From Neoarius graeffei (taxonomy: Eukaryota > Chordata > Actinopteri > Siluriformes > Ariidae), in assembly GCF_027579695.1 (NCBI RefSeq), contig NC_083592.1, positions 32,321,461-32,385,460 on the forward strand: a stretch of 64,000 bases of DNA. The letters are read 5' to 3'. The notes beneath the pieces were generated by a model, which made no database searches, was not told the origin of the DNA, and saw only the letters and a list, made by a program, of their open reading frames with translations. Both the position numbers and the translations under genes were made by a program. Shown here in pieces: positions 59,301-64,000 of this stretch. Position 1 is the first letter of the stretch; each line of letters begins with the position of its first letter.

Positions 59301-62300
59301 GTCTCCCAAAAATGTATCTACAATGATGATAAACTGCTGTATATCAGTACTGTCTTATTTTTTAATATTGCTCTGCATTCTCCCCAGCAGGTCACATGAT
59401 CATGTGCAAAGTCACCATGACTCAAGACTTCTGTAGGCAATGACGCACTTTGAAATCTCTCATCTCATCTCATTATCTGTAGCCACTTTATCCTGTTCTA
59501 CAGGGTCGCAGGCAAGCTGGAGCCTATCCCAGCTGACTACGGGCGAAAGGCGGGGTACACCCTGGACAAGTCGCCAGGTCATCACAGGGCCGACACATAG
59601 ACACAGACAACCATTCACACTCACATTCACACCTACGGTCAATTTAGAGTCACCAGTTAACCTAACCTGCATGTCTTTGGACTGTGGGGGAAACCGGAGC
59701 ACCCGGAGGAAACCCACGCGGACACGGGGAGAACATGCAAACTCCACACAGAAAGGCCCTTGCCGGCCACGGGGCTCGAACCCAGACCTTCTTGCTGTGA
59801 GGCGACAGCGCTAACCACTACACCACCATGCCGCCCCACTTTTAAGTCAATTTAAATTTAAATGCCACACATCCTGGAATTACCCTAAAATAATCAAATT
59901 CATTATGAGGAAAAAGCATTACACAGTAAGCTGTCATTACTTTGTGTCAGGACCTGAACTTTATTCAGGTAGAAGGCCAGAGTCTGCGATGACTCCGAGA
60001 GCATTTCCAGCAGTCTATTGACACACCAGAAAGACCTTTAAACCAGTTTTACTGACTACACATAACTGAAGGGAACTGTGGACACTTTTTTTGACACCAG
60101 TCCTCTCCAACTGAATGACTAAAATAAAGCATTTAGATTATTGTGCACTGCTTGGCCCCCCCAAAAAAGTCACCCTTTGGAATTAAATCAGCAAATACTT
60201 AAGAGCCTTCTGTTGGATAATTACTGCATTAATTAATGTTTCAGCTGGTAACAATTATTTTATCCCTAATTGATGCAGTGAGTAGCTTCTCATTTCTTAA
60301 ACAACCATGTCAGAAGACGTATCCCATGCTCATGGAAATGATGTTACTGTGTTTCAGAAGGGTCAAATTATTGATAAGTTAAATGCTTGGTGAAGTCAAA
60401 TTGTAAAAAAAAAAATCAACCGTAGAACTCATGACTGTTTAGTAATGAAAGTAAGAGTATTTCCACACTCACAATGCGATGAGAACTCGCAGGATTGGGA
60501 CTAAACAGCTGTGTGGCCATAAGTAAACCACCTGTTAGTGAGGATACTCAAAAGAGAAGGCTTCAGTTTGCTAGGGAGCATAAAGATTAGAATCTGGAGC
60601 AACAGAAAAAGGTCATGTGGTCTGACGAGTCCAGATTTACCCTGTTCCTGAGTGATGGGCGTGTCAGGGTAAGAATGGAAGTACATGAAGAGATCATGCA
60701 TAGCGGCCATTGGGCAAGCCTCTGGAGGCAGTGTTATGATCTGGGGTTGCTTCAGTTGGTCAGGTCGAGGCTCAGCAATATTATGTGGCAATAAAATGAA
60801 GTCAGCTGAGTGTATTGAATGACCAGGTTATCACATCAATGGATTTTTTTTTTCTTCCCTGATGGGATGGGCGTCAAATTAGGGCTCAGGTTGTAAAAGA
60901 GTGGCTCAGGGAGCATGAGGAATCATTTTCACACATGAATTGGCCACTACAGAGTCCTAACCTTAACATCATTGCAAGTCTAGTGGGCTAGTGGTTCGAT
61001 TCTCCCATTGCCAAGACAAGATCTCGGCGAAAATAATGCAACTCTGGATGGAAATAAGTGTTGTGATGTTGCACAAGGTTGTTGAAACAGTGCCACAATT
61101 AATGCATGCCGTAATCATAGTTAAAGCGGTTAAATAAAATATACTAAGTAACTTTAAAAACGCACAATGGAATTCAACACGATATCACTTTAGATCCATG
61201 CATATATTTGAAATTTATGATATTGTATGTAATGCACACACATCTTGAAACATTGATAAAGGACATTTATTGTCAAACTCAAGAATTAATTCACAATAAA
61301 AAAATCAAAGTGACAGTTGGTCCATGTTCGGACCGTCATACTGGAGATTCTGGGTCTGTGTCGTCCAGGGGTCTCAGCAGCAGTGACTGAGGGTGTCAGG
61401 AATCTGTCACGGAGGTGAGCTAGCCTGATGTGCTGATCCTGAACTGGCGTCGTGACTCGAGGCTGACCAGGGCGTGGACGATCCCTGGTGCTCCCTGTCT
61501 GTCTGTAACGCTGACTCAAACGGGAAATGGTCGAATGATGAACACCGAAGTGCCGGGCGACCTCTGTCTGTGTACTTCCGGCACGCAACATCCCGATGGC
61601 CTGTTCACGTTGATTTTGGCTTAGGCGTGGCATCTTCAATAATGACAATTTTCCCATCATTTCCCCCGGGTATTTATAGGCAAGATTGTGTGTGTACAGT
61701 GTATGCAAAATTTGTTTGAAAATTAAAGCCTGTCCATGTCATTGACTACCCGAGTCATATTGTACGTTATTGAGTACAACTCCCTTAAATTCTGATTTGA
61801 GCACAGATTTGGAACTTATTCGGGCGGAACGAAGTTATTTTTCCATTGTGATATATTTCTTTTCTTCTTGAGATAAACTCGGCACGAATTCAGCAAGTTT
61901 TATCAATGTGCGTTTTTAAAGTTACTTAGTGTATTAAAGTGCACAACTTTTTTTTTTTTTTTTGCCTGGCAGTGTATATCTCTATGTAATTTCTCTTATT
62001 TTCGAAGTTAAGATTGGGGTTTTGATTTTGAAAGAATGTCTGAAATGAATCTGATATGAGCCATTGGCCTTCAGTTTGGTCAGCTTTGTGGAGCTCTTCT
62101 GAGAATCTTGCTACATTATGGACTTGTGAAATTTCAGGCATGATGTTAGTAGTAGCAAATTTCACCACTTTGTGCATGTTTTTCTCCCCTAGCTCTACAT
62201 CTCAGAAACATCTCATGAGCGTGTACGAGGAACAATGGGCTCCTGTGTGCAGCTCATGGTGGTGATGGGAATCATGGGAGCCTATGTTTTTGGTATCAGT

Positions 62301-64000
62301 ATTTTATTTTTTAACTCCATATACCCTCTCATGAAAATGTTCACAAAAGGGAACTCAATCTTAGACGGCCCTAGAATGACCGTATTACCCAATTTTGATC
62401 ATTCTATAGATATTAAAAGAAGTGAAAAACTATTTAGTGTTGGCATCAAGAAATATAACCTGCCCTCAACAGGATTATTCATGAACAAAGCATTACAGTT
62501 TACTCCGGGTGATCTCTGCTAGAACTGAAAATGCGTCACACAGAGCCTAAAATTCTTGCCTTTCATTTATCATTTAGCTGTTCCAGCTTCTGCTCAAGTG
62601 TTCTGCTTGGTTTTTTTTTTATAATAGAGTTAGTTTCACCATCCGTATGTCATTAACAAAACAGGCTGAGCAAGCTCTGTTAGGAATATTGTTTTATCTG
62701 TGTGCTTAAACTATTTCACCCCAAAATCCATCAGCCTCTATAACTATAGCAACAAATACATATATACAGGGTGTTTAAAAAAAAGTGATATTATTTGAGA
62801 TGTAAATATCCCAGAAACTACATAGTCGAAGCAAATGAAACCGAACAGGCTTAATGTTGAGCAATATAAGATTTATTCCTCAAAATTTGAATGAGAAATT
62901 CAAAGGTATGTGGATTCCATGAACGATTTCACAGATTTTCAATATGCATGCCACCTGAAACACGGCACACACACACAGCCTTCCTCTTTGAACTTTTTGT
63001 GCCGTGTCTAAATCTGCATTGCGATTGGTGCATTTTTAGAGAATTCTCTCATAAATGCATGCTGCACAGTCTTGTTTGACTGTGTTCAAGCGCACTTTAA
63101 CACACACAACGCCTTTTCTTTTCCAGTGAATGGCATTTCTATACCTAAAAAGATAAAAACAAAAAATATAAAATGTTGACCAGTTTTCACACATGCTGTT
63201 AAAATTTGAGGTCAATTGAACGAGAATTGGCAAAGTTAGATTGTAAAATGATATCAAAAATTTTTGAAGCACCCTGTATATCAGTAGCATGGATTTCTCT
63301 GATTAGATTTAGTCTGTTTTAATCCTGACCAAAAAAAAAAAAGGCACAAATGTTTTGAAACTAAGCGTCCAAGAAGTAAAGACACAGCAACAGCGAAATT
63401 ATTAAAACAGGGTAAGTCTGGAGCTCTATTGATCGACTCTGACACTGTTTTAAGGTTAAATATTACTGTAAGTTATCCAATATTGTACCAGCAACAGTGT
63501 TCATAACAGTTCGCAGGACTTTACAAACCTATGTCAGTTACAGACTTTAAAGTGCATATTCTGGACCAATTTTTTTTTTTTTAATATATGAAAGTATGTC
63601 CCTTTACACACTCATCCAGAAGGGTAATTTTGCACAAGGCCATCTGTCCACAGCAGAAAAAAATAAAATAACAAAACGCGTCTGGAAAAATCCCAAGGGA
63701 GTCTGGAGCCAGATTCGTGACGTTACCTGCGGAAGCGCCAGCAGGCTGCGAGAGCTTTGCACAGTTTCAGTGCACAGCCTGTGTAGACCAAGCGCTCCCA
63801 TTTCTCTCTCATTGTCCGGTCTTTTGGAAAACGATGAGTACTAATCCCATCAAGATTGGCGTTGCTACACCCTCCTACGATACATCTGTTAACCATTTTA
63901 ATAATTACACGATAACGTTGAAGAAATTTGCAGAAAACCACCCGGTTGTTTCCTCATAAACAAACCAGCGCTGACGTAGGATTCAGAAGGAAGTGTCCCG
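47149..64000 (+). CDS. slc2a8: Slc2a8/GLUT8-type sugar transporter, exons 1-4 (3' part outside window)
   Basis: Exons: 47149-47213, 47802-47964, 52571-52777 and 62193-62292; all donors and acceptors are GT-AG and phases agree. The 178 codons seen cover the cytosolic N-terminus to about TM5. GLUT8 is a class III facilitative hexose transporter of intracellular membranes. Visible marks are the dileucine sorting signal ESRPLL (residues 6-11), TM1 with [17 protein letters not shown] (about 37-53), ASWFG, the loop signature EKIGRK (95-100), [10 protein letters not shown], and PLYISE (145-150) followed by [27 protein letters not shown] and LGPLSFGF fit GLUT8 better than its relative GLUT6. Introns 2 (4.6 kb) and 3 (9.4 kb) are packed with transposons. 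Remaining exons should lie past 64000. The upstream neighbour is ttc16, divergent. Confidence 0.9.
47332..47381. repeat. (ATT)n microsatellite in slc2a8 intron 1
   Basis: About 16 perfect ATT units between exons 1 and 2. A shorter (ATT)n also lies at 53076-53099. Confidence 0.95.
48098..48612 (+). mobile_element. Tc1-like remnant (CACCGATCAGCC family)
   Basis: Left end CACCGATCAGCCATAA follows TA. GGCAGCAAGAGAACAGTCAG and the N-terminal transposase ([14 protein letters not shown]-like, around 48260-48490) follow. The 3' half is missing and the remnant ends in an inverted duplication (48505-48545 against 48560-48602). It lies in slc2a8 intron 2. Confidence 0.75.
49537..51677. mobile_element. 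TA-flanked element with repeated TATCGACAC motifs
   Basis: Ends CAATTATCGACA and its exact inverted copy are flanked by TA (49535-49536, 51678-51679), as in the Tc1/mariner/pogo superfamily. TATCGACAC occurs at 49541-49549, 49687-49695 and 50447-50455, inverted at 50408-50416, and the inverted 8-mer TGTCGATA lies at 51666-51673. Without the nested hAT MITE it is about 1.3 kb and shows no transposase. I do not recognise the family. Confidence 0.62.
50749..51583. mobile_element. hAT MITE (CAGGGCTTTGAACC ends)
   Basis: Inverted ends CAGGGCTTTGAACCGG and CAGGGCTTTGAACCAG are flanked by a perfect 8-bp duplication GTAATAAC (50741-50748, 51584-51591), diagnostic of hAT. The inside has many GGAACGAAA/AACCGG repeats. 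It is 835 bp and non-coding. Confidence 0.88.
53192..54786 (+). mobile_element. Tc1-like transposon, nearly full length, broken transposase
   Basis: Ends CAGTGCCTTGCAAAAGTATT are inverted at both borders and flanked by TA (53190-53191, 54787-54788). The N-terminus ([21 protein letters not shown]) starts at 53572 and the catalytic C-terminus lies at 54099-54569 ([39 protein letters not shown]). Frameshifts near 53645-53660 and a stop plus frame changes around 53950-54060 separate the two. It lies in slc2a8 intron 3. Confidence 0.92.
54789..55385. other. Intron 3 segment, unidentified repeat-like sequence
   Basis: About 600 bp with a short open frame beginning [13 protein letters not shown] and an end-like AAAGGCCGTTTCGCTTTAAT near 55270. 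It looks like part of a dispersed repeat but I cannot name it. Confidence 0.35.
55622..55988 (+). mobile_element. V-SINE (type B 3' body)
   Basis: Head GGGGCAGCACGGTGGTATAG, V-domain, then GAGGAGAAAACCTCC and AATCCAGTAGAAGGCAAC, as in 5561-5904. Short duplication ATCTCAAA at 55614-55621 and 55989-55996. Confidence 0.87.
56539..57738 (-). mobile_element. hAT remnant keeping a BED zinc-finger exon
   Basis: Ends CAGAGGTGGACAAAGTAC and inverted CAGAGGTGGAGAGTAACG are flanked by the 8-bp duplication CTCACTAC / CTCGCTAC (56531-56538, 57739-57746; one mismatch). A minus-strand frame (57374-57156) reads a BED-type finger: [10 protein letters not shown], then [13 protein letters not shown] (C-x2-C ... 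H-x4-C). The catalytic domain is absent, so this is an internally deleted hAT. Confidence 0.82.
58299..59187 (-). mobile_element. V-SINE (type A) split by a MITE
   Basis: Minus-strand SINE pieces 58299-58437 and 58946-59187 with a 9-bp duplication GTGTTGTTC (58290-58298, 59188-59196). It lies inside the expanded Tc1 element. Confidence 0.88.
58438..58945. mobile_element. Harbinger-like MITE (TGCCCCTTTTCCACC ends)
   Basis: Ends TGCCCCTTTTCCACCAAA and inverted TACCCCTTTTCCACCAAA are flanked by ATA (58435-58437, 58946-58948); removal restores the SINE sequence. The ends resemble those of the MITE at 2563-3819. It is non-coding apart from chance frames and holds a GTT/CTT-rich patch. Confidence 0.68.
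59458..59836 (-). mobile_element. V-SINE (type A), full length
   Basis: Near-consensus minus-strand copy; duplication CACTTTGAAATC / CACTTTTAAGTC (59446-59457, 59837-59848) with two mismatches. Confidence 0.92.
60305..61000 (+). mobile_element. Old Tc1-like transposase remnant
   Basis: Scattered pieces of a Tc1 transposase are readable across frames: [11 protein letters not shown] (about 60340), [11 protein letters not shown] (about 60615) and [19 protein letters not shown] (about 60720). Many stops and frameshifts; no terminal repeats recognised. Confidence 0.6.
61142..61931 (-). mobile_element. Tc1/mariner MITE retaining an HTH domain
   Basis: Inverted ends ACTAAGTAACTTTAAAAACG lie at both borders with TA outside (61140-61141, 61932-61933). 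The minus strand codes at 61633-61286 for a transposase N-terminus starting [16 protein letters not shown], with HTH segments [20 protein letters not shown] and GRPR-like [10 protein letters not shown]. No catalytic domain follows, so the 790-bp element is internally deleted. Confidence 0.8.
62767..63276. mobile_element. Mariner-type MITE (CAGGGTG ends)
   Basis: Ends CAGGGTGTTTAAAAAAAAG and inverted CAGGGTGCTTCAAAAATTT are flanked by TA (62765-62766, 63277-63278). It is 510 bp, non-coding, in slc2a8 intron 4. Confidence 0.72.
63551..64000 (-). mobile_element. Kolobok-like element, copy 3, runs off the window
   Basis: Left end AGTGCATATTCTGGACC follows TTAA (63547-63550). The minus-strand THAP segment ([25 protein letters not shown]) at about 63896-63723 is better preserved than in copy 1 (HRFP rather than HHFP) and again ends at CGCAG/GTAACG. 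The right end is beyond 64000. Confidence 0.72.

Noticed and set aside
47149-62292. slc2a6 (GLUT6) as the identity of the transporter
   Set aside because: slc2a6 is the neighbour of MYMK in human, but [17 protein letters not shown] and [12 protein letters not shown] match GLUT8 better. The missing 3' exons would settle it.

Overview
The window is vertebrate nuclear DNA from a ray-finned fish, very probably a teleost. It holds three spliced host genes on a background that is mostly transposable elements: fish V-SINEs, many Tc1/mariner families, hAT, PIF/Harbinger, CACTA-type and Kolobok-like elements, an L2/CR1-type LINE, and Ty3/gypsy chromoviruses. A catfish or other otophysan is possible, but the sequence alone does not fix the species.

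Host genes. (1) mymk (myomaker), + strand, five coding exons between 6873 and 9603, complete, 220 aa: the muscle cell-fusion membrane protein. (2) ttc16, - strand, eleven coding exons between 40380 and 17750, complete, 580 aa: a TPR-repeat protein. Its last-but-one intron (about 12.2 kb) appears to use a GC-AG splice pair. (3) slc2a8 (GLUT8-type sugar transporter), + strand, exons 1-4 from 47149 to 62292; the rest lies beyond the window. mymk and ttc16 converge; ttc16 and slc2a8 diverge. The human orthologues of all three lie on chromosome 9q33-q34, so this looks like an old synteny block spread out by transposons.

Layout. 1-5000: remains of a gypsy chromovirus, then a Tc1 remnant broken up by a SINE and by a solo LTR that itself carries a Harbinger MITE. 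5000-10600: intergenic DNA and mymk. 10600-17700: intergenic DNA with SINEs, a THAP-domain transposon remnant and a palindromic MITE. 17750-40380: ttc16. Its introns hold an apparently intact Tc1 element, a second copy with two stops, a Tc1 split by a LINE, a SINE and a complete gypsy chromovirus, plus a Kolobok-like element. 40400-47100: the ttc16/slc2a8 interval, with a mariner landed in a GATA microsatellite (itself carrying a Tc1 that carries a CACTA-type MITE) and a second Kolobok-like copy. 47149-64000: slc2a8, whose introns 2 and 3 carry three- and four-level transposon nests.

I found no CRISPR array, no rRNA and no bona fide tRNA gene. The most notable items are the GC-AG intron of ttc16; a Kolobok-like family (TTAA duplications, THAP exon with a retained splice donor) present three times; an unnamed TA-flanked element with repeated TATCGACAC motifs; a tRNA-like module and a self-priming pairing in the gypsy LTR; and several non-autonomous elements that keep only a DNA-binding domain (BED, THAP or paired-type HTH). 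All calls were made by eye, with no database search.
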